Shown: positions 6,607 through 13,549 of the stretch, piece after piece
How the letters are laid out: every line of letters starts with the position of its first letter
How positions within the stretch are numbered: the first letter of the stretch is position 1
Assembly (NCBI GenBank): GCA_944338265.1
Contig: CALVLO010000019.1
Coordinates: 1 to 13,813 of the forward strand
Origin: an uncultured Clostridia bacterium
GTDB lineage: Bacteria; Bacillota; Clostridia; Christensenellales; Borkfalkiaceae
DNA: 13,813 bases
Direction of reading: 5' to 3'
The notes under the pieces: model-generated
What the model saw: only the letters and a program-made list of their open reading frames with translations
What the model was told of the DNA's origin: nothing
Database searches by the model: none
Translations under genes and position numbers: made by a program

Positions 6607-7692
6607 TTAATCGAAGTAGTGTTTTGCCGCAAGGAGCTCGGCAAGCAGCACCGCGCCGCCCGCCGCCCCGCGCAGCGTATTGTGCGAGAGACCGATGAAC
6701 TTATAGTCGAAGAGCGCATCCTCGCGCAGCCGCCCCGCACACACCGCCATGCCGTTTTCTACCATGCGGTCGAGCTTCGCTTGCGGGCGGTTCTCCTCCT
6801 CGAAGTAATGGATGAACTGTTTGGGTGCGGAGGGGAGGCAAAGCGCCTGCGGCTCGCCCGCAAATTCCGCCCACGCGGTCAGGATCTCTTCCTTTGTCGG
6901 CTTCTTTTCGAACGAGACGAACACCGCCGCCGTGTGCCCGTCCGAGACGGGAACGCGCAGGCACTGTGCGGTGATGACGGGCGCCTTGGCGCTCACGATG
7001 GTGCCGTTTTCCACGCAGCCCCAAATTTTGAGGGGCTCTTCCTCGCTCTTTTGCTCCTCGCCGCCGATATAGGGGATCACGTTATCGATGATCTCGGGCA
7101 TCGTTTCAAACGTCTTGCCCGCGCCGGAGATCGCCTGATAGGTGGTCACCGCGGCGCATTTGATGCCGAATTTTTTGAGCGGGTGCAAAAGGGGAACATA
7201 CGATTGCAGCGAGCAGTTGCTCTTTACCGCAATAAACCCGCGCTTTGTCCCGAGGCGCTTTCTCTGCGCCGCGATCACGGCAAGGTGATCGGCGTTGATC
7301 TCGGGGATGACCATGGGCACGTCGGGCGTGGCGCGGTGCGCCGAGTTGTTGGAGACGACGGGGATCTCGAGCTTTGCATACCGCTCTTCGAGCGCCTTGA
7401 TCTCCTCCTTTTTCATGTTGACGGCGCAGAAGATAAAATCGACGGTGCCGACGAGCTTTTCCGCATCCGCCTCGGCGTCCATAACGGGCATATCCTTTGC
7501 ATAGGCGGGGATGGGGCACTGCATCGCCCATTTCTTGCCGACGGCTTCTTCATAGCGTTTGCCTGCCGAACGGGCGCTTGCGAGCAGCGCCACGGGGCGG
7601 AAGAGGGGGTGATGATCGAGCAGCGTCACGAAGCGCTGTCCGACCATGCCCGTTGCGCCGACGATGCCGACCCTGTACGTTGTTTTCTGCAT
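6607..7692 (-). CDS. asd: aspartate-semialdehyde dehydrogenase
   Basis: A 361-residue NADP-dependent enzyme that reduces aspartyl-4-phosphate to aspartate semialdehyde, feeding lysine, threonine and methionine. The nucleotide loop GATGMVGQRF is at 12-21; SNNSAHR at 114-120; the catalytic cysteine is C160 in VKSNCSLQS; and the acid/base histidine is H253 in SDGHTAAV. The length and the SNNSAHR and NCSLQS motifs fit the archaeal/fungal-type branch of the family better than the E. coli type; this sub-assignment is tentative. AAGGAG (7705-7700) precedes ATG 7692 by seven bases. It is the first gene after the lysine riboswitch, so in this organism the shared precursor for threonine and methionine also seems to be under lysine control unless a second asd exists. 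Confidence 0.95.
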   Translation of the reverse strand: MQKTTYRVGIVGATGMVGQRFVTLLDHHPLFRPVALLASARSAGKRYEEAVGKKWAMQCPIPAYAKDMPVMDAEADAEKLVGTVDFIFCAVNMKKEEIKALEERYAKLEIPVVSNNSAHRATPDVPMVIPEINADHLAVIAAQRKRLGTKRGFIAVKSNCSLQSYVPLLHPLKKFGIKCAAVTTYQAISGAGKTFETMPEIIDNVIPYIGGEEQKSEEEPLKIWGCVENGTIVSAKAPVITAQCLRVPVSDGHTAAVFVSFEKKPTKEEILTAWAEFAGEPQALCLPSAPKQFIHYFEEENRPQAKLDRMVENGMAVCAGRLREDALFDYKFIGLSHNTLRGAAGGAVLLAELLAAKHYFD

Positions 7693-7728
7693 ATCTCTAC
7701 TCCTTAATTCAAATGCCTTTTTTCATAC

Positions 7729-7955
7729 AAAAAAGAGCGGTACGCACCGCTCCTGTCGCTCTCGCCGTTGTGCCGAAAAAGCGCTTCACCGGGGGCGGTG
7801 ACAGGAACAAAGGTATTCTCCCGTGATCCCAACGCGCCGTGTAAGGGGGCGGGCGCGTTTCGGCGGCGATACCCTTTTCCGCGCCCGTCACAGCGGGAAA
7901 ACCTTACCTTTCCCTCCGCGCGCGGTACTCATGTTCTGCCGCTCCTCTTTTTAGC
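7729..7955 (-). promoter_or_regulatory. lysine riboswitch (L box) with transcription terminator
   Basis: The leader of asd, read on the minus strand, carries the lysine aptamer core: AGAGGAGC (7948-7941), GAACATGAGTA (7936-7926), a stem CCGCGC...GCGCGG (7926-7921 with 7883-7878), AAAAGGGT then ATCGCCGCCGAAA (7870-7858), a stem ACGCGCC...GGCGCGT with TTGGGATCACGG after it. These follow the order of the B. subtilis lysC leader. Past the aptamer, TCCTGTC (7806-7800) can pair with GACAGGA (7757-7751) as antiterminator, while GAGCGGT (7752-7746) and ACCGCTC (7741-7735) plus six T (7734-7729) form the terminator. Known mechanism: bound lysine favours the terminator and shuts the operon. Confidence 0.93.
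7735..7752 (-). terminator. riboswitch-controlled intrinsic terminator
   Basis: A seven-base stem with loop GCGT, followed on the minus strand by six T at 7734-7729. Its 5' arm shares bases 7752-7751 with the antiterminator pairing, so the two structures exclude each other. It lies 36 bases before the asd start codon. Confidence 0.9.
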
Positions 7956-7961
7956 GAGATA

Positions 7962-7990
7962 ATTTTACCATACCGACACATAAAAATCAA
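7962..7990 (-). promoter_or_regulatory. sigma-A promoter of asd-dapA-dapB
   Basis: On the minus strand, TTGATT (7990-7985) and TAAAAT (7967-7962) are separated by exactly 17 bases. Transcription would start near 7955, just before the aptamer, which fits a riboswitch leader of about 260 bases before asd. Confidence 0.85.
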
Positions 7991-8009
7991 GGAATTTGGC
8001 TCAATTCAA

Positions 8010-8038
8010 TTGAAATATTTTGCAATTTGTAGTACAAT
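8010..8038 (+). promoter_or_regulatory. sigma-A promoter of the membrane protein-hslO operon
   Basis: TTGAAA (8010-8015) and TACAAT (8033-8038) are separated by 17 bases, a strong vegetative promoter. The transcript would start near 8045. The -35 box lies only 19 bases from the -35 box of the divergent dap promoter. Confidence 0.85.
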
Positions 8039-8046
8039 ACCTGCAA

Positions 8047-8073
8047 GCGGTGTTTTCCCGCCGCGGTCTTTTT
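8047..8073 (+). promoter_or_regulatory. leader hairpin with T run, possible weak attenuator
   Basis: GCGGTG (8047-8052) and CGCCGC (8059-8064) can pair across a six-base loop with one G-T pair, followed shortly by TTTTT (8069-8073). It sits at the very 5' end of the transcript, 24 bases before the start codon. It may stabilise the mRNA end or act as a weak terminator; the T run is offset by four bases, so strong termination is unlikely. Confidence 0.3.
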
Positions 8074-8096
8074 GATTTCTTCGGAGTAGATAACAT

Positions 8097-9401
8097 ATGG
8101 CAGACAGAGAGAAAAAGGGGCTCGTCGCCCGCTGGTTGGAGGGCAAGGAGCGCAGCGAAGATTATGCGCGCAGCACGCTCCCCACGAGCAGATGGGCGCT
8201 CTTTTGGGATATCCTCAAAGGAAGGTTCGGTAAGCTCGTTCTTATCAACCTTCTCATGGTCGTCACATTCCTTCCGCTCGTTGCGGTCATCGTGTGGCGC
8301 GCGCTCGTTATGGGCACGCAGGAGATCATCGGTCCCTACGGCTCGGGGCTCGGCGTGGGCTATCCCGTTTTGCCCAATGTGGTAGGGGTCGCGCAGATGA
8401 GCGTCTTCCAGATGGATCTGCTCTTTTTCGCCCTCTTCCTGCCCGCGGGCGCCATCGCCGCGCTCGGCATCTCGGGCGGCGGATATATCATCCGCAACCT
8501 CATCTGGACGGAGGGCATCTTCGTCGCCAACGATTTCGTGCGCGGCATCCGCCGCAACTATTGGAACGTGTTCGAGGCGGTCGTTTTCTTCACCGTCGTC
8601 CTCTTTTTGGCGCGGACGATGGGCAACCTTGCCGATTGGCTCGTCGCCGTCGGCTCTCCCTCGGCAGGGTGGCTGATCGCATCCAAGGTGATCGGCTACG
8701 TCTTCGTCGCCTTCGCGCTGCTCATCTCCTTTTGGATGATCTCCCTCGGCATCAGCTATAAGCAGGGTCCTTGGGCGCTCTTCCGCAATTCCGTCGTCAT
8801 GACGGTGGGCACCTTCCCGCAGACGATCATCTTCACCGCGCTCGCAACGTGGCCCTTCTTCCTTACCATCTTCGGCGGGACGCTGCTCATGGTCATCGGC
8901 ATGCTCATCCTGCTCTTCTTCGGCATCTCCTACGCCCTGCTCGTGTGGCTCGACTATTCGCAGTGGGCGTTCGACCGCTTCGTCAACCCCAACATGGGCA
9001 TTGCGTCGGGAAGGGGGCTCTACAACAAGGATAAGGCGAAATCCGCCCCCGCGCAGCCGCAGCCGATGGAGGAGAGCGCCGCCATGCGCGAGTACCGCCG
9101 CCAGATCGTCTCGCACGGCAAGAGCAAGCTCGTCAGCCGCCCCATCAAACCCATCGACGACGATTTGGAAGTCTATCAGCTGCCCGATAGTTTCTCCCGC
9201 GAGGATCTGCAAAAACTCCGGGAGAGCAAAGAGGCGATCGAGGAGGATACCAAGGCGTTTGAAGAGGAGCATAAAGATGACGAGCGCTACGTCGAGTACA
9301 ACCGTCAGTTCGAGGAGATGCAGCGCGCCCTCGAAACGGAGGATGCGGGCAAGAAGAAGAAAAAGTCGCCCCGTCCGCCCAAAATGCTCAACAAACGTTG
9401 A
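8097..9401 (+). CDS. multi-pass membrane protein with charged C-terminal tail (DUF624/YesL-like, tentative)
   Basis: A 434-residue integral membrane protein with about six hydrophobic helices, at roughly 46-67, 105-126, 158-177, 197-217, 235-252 and 256-284. The stretch around 118-160, with GGGYIIRNLIW then NDFVRGIRRNYWNVF, is reminiscent of DUF624/YesL proteins, whose function is unknown; this match is by eye. YesL-type proteins are usually near 200 residues, while this one adds about 140 soluble residues: a proline/glutamine linker (315-325), a strongly charged helical segment rich in E, D and K (about 365-415), and a tail with KKKKK (419-423). By the positive-inside rule the tail and the basic loop at 147-154 should both face the cytoplasm. 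GGAG (8083-8086) precedes the ATG. First gene of a five-gene operon, two bases before the methyltransferase. Confidence 0.75.
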   Translation: MADREKKGLVARWLEGKERSEDYARSTLPTSRWALFWDILKGRFGKLVLINLLMVVTFLPLVAVIVWRALVMGTQEIIGPYGSGLGVGYPVLPNVVGVAQMSVFQMDLLFFALFLPAGAIAALGISGGGYIIRNLIWTEGIFVANDFVRGIRRNYWNVFEAVVFFTVVLFLARTMGNLADWLVAVGSPSAGWLIASKVIGYVFVAFALLISFWMISLGISYKQGPWALFRNSVVMTVGTFPQTIIFTALATWPFFLTIFGGTLLMVIGMLILLFFGISYALLVWLDYSQWAFDRFVNPNMGIASGRGLYNKDKAKSAPAQPQPMEESAAMREYRRQIVSHGKSKLVSRPIKPIDDDLEVYQLPDSFSREDLQKLRESKEAIEEDTKAFEEEHKDDERYVEYNRQFEEMQRALETEDAGKKKKKSPRPPKMLNKR

Positions 9402-9403
9402 CC

Positions 9404-10135
9404 ATGTCGCAGGCATACGATCATCTTTCCGATTGGTTTGAATATTTGAACGACGACTGCGACTATCCTGCATGGTCGCAGTATTTTTGTACGGGGCTTG
9501 CGGCGCTCGGCGCGGGCAGGCGGGGCATGGAGCTCGGCTGCGGGAGCGGCGCGTTTTGCCGCGCGCTCTCCAAGGCGGGCTATGAGATGACGGGCGTAGA
9601 CCGCTCTCTGCCCATGCTCGCCAAGGCGGAGCGCCTCGCGCGGGAAGAAGGGGCGAAGGTGCGCTATCTGCAGGCGGATGCCGTGCGCCTTTCCATGCGC
9701 GAGAAGTTCGATTTCATCCTCGCGCCCAACGATTGCTATAATTATATTATGCCGCAAAAGCTCCCCGCTGCCTTCCGTGCGGCGGCTGCCCGCCTGGAGC
9801 GCGGCGGCATCTTCTGGGCGGATGTGAGTTCGGCGTACAAACTCCGCAATAAAATTGCAAATAATATGTTCGCGGACGACCGCGACGATGTGACCTATCT
9901 CGCCTTTTCCCGTCTCTTTCCCGATCGGGTGGAGATGGACGTCACGCTCTTCGTGCGGCGGGAAGACGGCACGTTTCGCCGCTTCGACGAACAGCATATC
10001 CAATATATCCACGAGGAGGATGCGGTCGTCTCCGCGCTCGAAGGCGCGGGGCTCACGGTGCTGCGCACGGAGGGGCATCTCGGCGCAGAAAAGGAGGGGA
10101 GCGACCGCCTCAATTTTATATGCCGCAAACGGTAA
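9404..10135 (+). CDS. class I SAM-dependent methyltransferase
   Basis: A 243-residue Rossmann-fold methyltransferase. Motif I is ELGCGSG (43-49), the acidic ribose-binding residue is D66 in GVDRS, QADAVRL (90-96) follows, and motif IV is FILAPNDCYNYI (104-115). C-terminal strands are present (EMDVTLF 177-183, and 195-240), so it looks complete. The substrate cannot be read from sequence; small molecules, rRNA or lipids are all possible. ATG 9404 lies two bases after the preceding stop and no clear ribosome binding site is seen, so translation is probably coupled; a TTG at 9398 in frame would add two residues and is less likely. Its end overlaps hslO by 16 bases. Confidence 0.88.
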   Translation: MSQAYDHLSDWFEYLNDDCDYPAWSQYFCTGLAALGAGRRGMELGCGSGAFCRALSKAGYEMTGVDRSLPMLAKAERLAREEGAKVRYLQADAVRLSMREKFDFILAPNDCYNYIMPQKLPAAFRAAAARLERGGIFWADVSSAYKLRNKIANNMFADDRDDVTYLAFSRLFPDRVEMDVTLFVRREDGTFRRFDEQHIQYIHEEDAVVSALEGAGLTVLRTEGHLGAEKEGSDRLNFICRKR

Positions 10136-10995
10136 GTAAGATCTATAAGACGCTTGTTTGCGGGGGGCAGGTCTCCCTCGCCGTGCTCGATACGACCGCG
10201 CTCGTCAACGAGGCGGTCTTGCGCCATGCGCTCTCGCCCGTCGCCGCGGCGGCGCTCGGCAGGACGATGACGGCTGCGGCGTACCTCGCGAGCTGGCTGA
10301 AAGAGGAGGCAAGTTCACTCTCCGTCTCGGTGGATGGCGGCGGCGTCGGCGGCAAGCTCGTTGTGGCGGCGGACGGGGCGCTCAACGTGCGCGGCTTTTC
10401 CGAGCATCCCGCAGCCACCCTCCCGCCCCGTGCGGACGGCAAGCTCGATGTCGGCGGCTTTGTGGGAAAGAATGGCACGCTCACCGTCATCCGCGATGAC
10501 GGCGCGGGCATTCCCTTTGTGGGGACGTGCGCGCTCGTCTCGGGCGAGATCGCAGAAGATTTCGCCGCCTATTTTTGCGAGAGCGAGCAGCGCCCCACGG
10601 CGGTGGCGCTCGGCGTCCGGATGGGGCAGGACGGCAGGTGCACGGGCGCGGGCGGCGTGTTTTTGCAGCCCCTCCCCGGGGCTTCGGAAGAGGCGATCCG
10701 CTGCGCGGAAGAGGGGATCGGGCGCTATGGCGCGCTCTCTTTGGCGATCGCGGAGCGGGGCGCGGAGGGGATCCTCGCCGATTTTCATGCAGACCATGCG
10801 GACGTGCGCGAGATCTGCTTCCGCTGCCATTGCTCGCGGGAGCGCGCTGCGGCTGCCATCCTTGCCATGGGGCGGGCGGAGGCGGAACGCGCCATCTTGG
10901 AGGACGGCAAGATCACCGTCCACTGCCACTATTGCAATACCGACCATGTTTTTAACGGGGAGGAGACAGAGCGCCTCTTCGGGGAGATGCGATGA
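10120..10995 (+). CDS. hslO: Hsp33 redox-regulated chaperone
   Basis: A 291-residue cytoplasmic holdase that is switched on by oxidation plus unfolding and prevents protein aggregation. The diagnostic zinc switch is intact: C236-H-C238, 30 residues, then C269-H-Y-C272 (pattern CxC...CxxC). The N-terminal substrate domain carries VNEAVLRHALSPVAAAALGR (29-48), GGGVGGKLVVAADG (73-86) and VGKNGTLTVIRD (115-126), normal for the family. Length is standard. It starts inside the end of the methyltransferase gene (16-base overlap); the upstream AGGAGGGGAGC at 10092-10102 is rather far, so coupling is likely. It overlaps the TPR gene by ATGA. Nothing in the promoter suggests a heat or redox regulator; expression follows the shared vegetative promoter. 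Confidence 0.96.
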   Translation: MPQTVSKIYKTLVCGGQVSLAVLDTTALVNEAVLRHALSPVAAAALGRTMTAAAYLASWLKEEASSLSVSVDGGGVGGKLVVAADGALNVRGFSEHPAATLPPRADGKLDVGGFVGKNGTLTVIRDDGAGIPFVGTCALVSGEIAEDFAAYFCESEQRPTAVALGVRMGQDGRCTGAGGVFLQPLPGASEEAIRCAEEGIGRYGALSLAIAERGAEGILADFHADHADVREICFRCHCSRERAAAAILAMGRAEAERAILEDGKITVHCHYCNTDHVFNGEETERLFGEMR

Positions 10996-12653
10996 GCGAT
11001 AACGTACAAAAGTTTGAACTGAGCGAGGAAGCGCTCCTGGATGGCGCCGAACGGCGCTTGCAGGATGGGGATCACCTCGGTGCGCTTGCCATGCTCAACA
11101 AGCGGAGCGAACGCTTTCCGCCCGGCGCGGATGCGCAGGCGCTGTATGCCGATATTTACGAGGCGATGCAGCTTTGGCAGCCCGCCGCCGATGCGTGGTT
11201 CCGCTTTCTCGATATCTGCAACGAGGCGGACTTCGGCGAGGGCTACGAGGGGCTCGCCGTCGCCTTCATGAATATGGGCAACGAAGTGCAGTCCGCCATC
11301 TACTATCAGCGCACGCTCGCCGAAGACGGAGAGATCTCGCCCGAGGGGATGGCGGGGATGGACGGGCTCTTCGAAGAGGAGCACACCCCGCTCTTGCGGC
11401 TCGTGCCCGCCGCGGGCGATCCAGAACCCGAAGTCATTGCCGAAGGGCTCGCGCTTTTGAAGACGGGCGAATTGGAAAAGGCGCGCGGCGTGCTGCTCTC
11501 CGTCGATAAGGCGAGCCCCGATTATCCCTCCGCGGCAGGGCTTGCCGCCATGTGCACGCTCATGCTCGGCGACGAGGCGGGGGCAAGGGCTTCTTGCGAA
11601 GAGCTCCTCAAAAGCCATCCGGAGAACGTGCAGGCGCTCACGACCTATTGCGCCGTGCTCGGCGCCGTCGGCGATAAGGAGGGCGCGAAGGAGGTCGCGG
11701 GCAGGCTTGCCGCCCTCCCTGCGGAGACGACGGAAGATCTGTACCGCGTGGCGACGGCGCTGTGCGAGACGGGGCTGGATGCGCCCGCGTTTGAAAAGCT
11801 CTCCCTGCTGCGCGAACGGCTGCCCTACGACGAGAGCATCCTCTATTTTTATGCGGCGGCGGCGTACCGCTCCGGAAGGACGGAAGAGGCGATCGATGCG
11901 CTCGAAGTTTTAACGACGGTCTTCCCCCGCAAAGCGGTGGCAAAGTACTATCTCGAACGCATGCGCGCCTTGCGCGACGGCGATGGCGAGGCATTTACCA
12001 TGACCTATTACTACCGCATGCCCGAGGAGGAGTACCGCATGGTGGCAAACTTCCTGCTCGCCGCCTCGCAGGTGGAGGAGCGGGAGGCGCACCGCCTCAT
12101 CGATCTTTCCGAGCTGGGAACGTGCTTCCGCCTCGCCTTCGACGAAATGGAGGGGCGGGACGAGAAGCTGCAGCTGCTTGCCGTGCGCGTCGCCGACCGC
12201 ACCCGTTCAGATGAGTTTTTGCGCGAAGTGCTGCTCGACTGCGCGGGGGATGAGTTCGTCAAGATCGGGATCCTGCACGCGCTCACCGAGCGCAACGAGG
12301 AGGATTCCTTCGGCGTCGTCATCTGCAATCTCTATAAGGAGTTCCCCACGCACGCGCTCGATATCGGCACGCGCAAGAAGAAGGCGTTTTTGAAGGCGTT
12401 TGCCGATGTATACGCCAAGTTCGCGCTGCTCAGCGATGAAAACGCGGGCAAGATTTGTGCGGCGGCGGAGGATGTGTACCGCACGCTCGAAGAGTACGAT
12501 GCGCTCTCCTATTGCGAGGAGCGCGAGGCGCTTGCCGCGGCGATCTACCGCGAATCCCGCCTTGCGGGCGGGGAGCGCTCGCTGGAAGAGATCGTAAAGC
12601 TCTTCGATGCCAACCGTTTTACGGTGCAAGAGATCCTCAATTTTATGATATGA
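10992..12653 (+). CDS. TPR-repeat protein of unknown function
   Basis: A 553-residue soluble, acidic protein with no signal peptide or membrane helix. About the first 310 residues are helix-turn-helix repeats of TPR type, at roughly 16-42, 48-75, 82-110, 148-173, 180-209, 214-242, 247-277 and 282-311, with typical patterns such as EGLALLKTGELEKARGVLLS and YFYAAAAYRSGRTEEAIDAL. After YYYRMPEEEYRM (340-351) comes a separate helical domain of about 200 residues that I do not recognise, ending in EIVKLFDANRFTVQEILNF. TPR proteins act as scaffolds that hold other proteins. Its start overlaps hslO by four bases and the HEAT-like gene follows after nine bases, so it may work with one of them. That link is inference from position. 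Confidence 0.8.
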   Translation: MSDNVQKFELSEEALLDGAERRLQDGDHLGALAMLNKRSERFPPGADAQALYADIYEAMQLWQPAADAWFRFLDICNEADFGEGYEGLAVAFMNMGNEVQSAIYYQRTLAEDGEISPEGMAGMDGLFEEEHTPLLRLVPAAGDPEPEVIAEGLALLKTGELEKARGVLLSVDKASPDYPSAAGLAAMCTLMLGDEAGARASCEELLKSHPENVQALTTYCAVLGAVGDKEGAKEVAGRLAALPAETTEDLYRVATALCETGLDAPAFEKLSLLRERLPYDESILYFYAAAAYRSGRTEEAIDALEVLTTVFPRKAVAKYYLERMRALRDGDGEAFTMTYYYRMPEEEYRMVANFLLAASQVEEREAHRLIDLSELGTCFRLAFDEMEGRDEKLQLLAVRVADRTRSDEFLREVLLDCAGDEFVKIGILHALTERNEEDSFGVVICNLYKEFPTHALDIGTRKKKAFLKAFADVYAKFALLSDENAGKICAAAEDVYRTLEEYDALSYCEEREALAAAIYRESRLAGGERSLEEIVKLFDANRFTVQEILNFMI

Positions 12654-12662
12654 GGTAGCGCA

Positions 12663-13493
12663 ATGAAAAAACTCATCGATTTTGACGGGCTTTTCGATGA
12701 AAAGCTGGGCGAATATATGCGCATGAATGCGGGTAAGTACACCGAAAAGCAATGGGAGAGCATCATCCCCAAGCTCTATAAGCAATTCGGCGATACCTAT
12801 ATCGCCAAGGCGGGCAATACGCCCAAGGGCTACTATGCGGGGATGGATGACGATGCGCTCGTCTCCACGCTCGTGCGCCATATCGAAGAGGGCGTGCCCG
12901 TCTCCGACTTTTTGTGCCGCGAGCTCGAGGGGAGGGGCTGCCCGGATGCCCTCCTTGCGCTGCTCGCCTCGGAAAACGAAGAGCTCGTTACGCTCGCCGT
13001 CAACCTTGCGGGCGAGAACGTGCGCGCCTTCCCCGCCTATTTCGATCTGCTTGCGGGCGAGCGCGGGGAAGACATCAAAGATGCCGTGAGCGAACAACTC
13101 AAAAACGGGGCGGATGCCGCCAAGGCGCGGGCGCTCACGCTGTACGAGAGTGGCGTCGAACGCGAGCGCATGCTCGAGATCCTCTCGCGCTGCAAGGAGC
13201 GGGACGACCGCATCTTCGAGATCTTGCTGCGGGAGTTCCGCACGGGAGACGAGGTGCCCATGCACGCGAGCTATCTCGCCGCCTACGGCGATGAGCGCGC
13301 GCTCCCCGTGCTGCTCGAATACATCGACCGCGACGATATCAACTATCTCGAATATCAGGAGCTCAAATATGCCATCGAGGCGCTCGGCGGCGAATACACC
13401 CGCCCGCGCGACTTTTCGGAGGATGGGTACTATCAGGAGATCGTGGCGCAGTCGCAGCTCCCCGTCGATCCCGAAAAGAAGACGGATGCGTAG
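12663..13493 (+). CDS. HEAT-like helical repeat protein, unknown function
   Basis: A 276-residue, all-helical, acidic soluble protein with no signal peptide. The first 75 residues form a distinct domain with KYTEKQWESIIPKLYKQFGDTY. Residues about 90-240 look like HEAT or ALMS-type helical pairs: CPDALLALLASENEELVTLAV (93-113), a second pair near 120-148, and AYGDERALPVLLEYIDRDDIN then LEYQELKYAIEALGG (207-243), the clearest repeat. I recognise no catalytic motif. The start is ATG 12663, after a weak GAGG nine bases upstream, nine bases past the TPR stop. It is the last gene of the operon, before a terminator. It may be a partner of the TPR protein. Confidence 0.78.
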   Translation: MKKLIDFDGLFDEKLGEYMRMNAGKYTEKQWESIIPKLYKQFGDTYIAKAGNTPKGYYAGMDDDALVSTLVRHIEEGVPVSDFLCRELEGRGCPDALLALLASENEELVTLAVNLAGENVRAFPAYFDLLAGERGEDIKDAVSEQLKNGADAAKARALTLYESGVERERMLEILSRCKERDDRIFEILLREFRTGDEVPMHASYLAAYGDERALPVLLEYIDRDDINYLEYQELKYAIEALGGEYTRPRDFSEDGYYQEIVAQSQLPVDPEKKTDA

Positions 13494-13507
13494 CCGCAAA
13501 GAACATC

Positions 13508-13537
13508 AAAAAAGAGCGGAGGTCTCCGCTCTTTTTT
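13508..13537. terminator. bidirectional intrinsic terminator between convergent genes
   Basis: Six A (13508-13513), GAGCGGA (13514-13520), loop GGTC, TCCGCTC (13525-13531), six T (13532-13537). It can stop the plus-strand hslO operon and the minus-strand aminopeptidase gene alike; it lies 14 bases from the first stop and 12 from the second. Confidence 0.92.
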
Positions 13538-13549
13538 CATATCCCGCGC

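Noticed and set aside
8001..9473. 490-residue minus-strand frame over the membrane protein gene
   Set aside because: Rich in E, D, R and H as antisense of hydrophobic codons; it runs through both promoters and has no ribosome binding site.
12207..13499. 430-residue minus-strand frame over the TPR and HEAT genes
   Set aside because: Spans two genes with good coding signals on the other strand and shows no protein motif.
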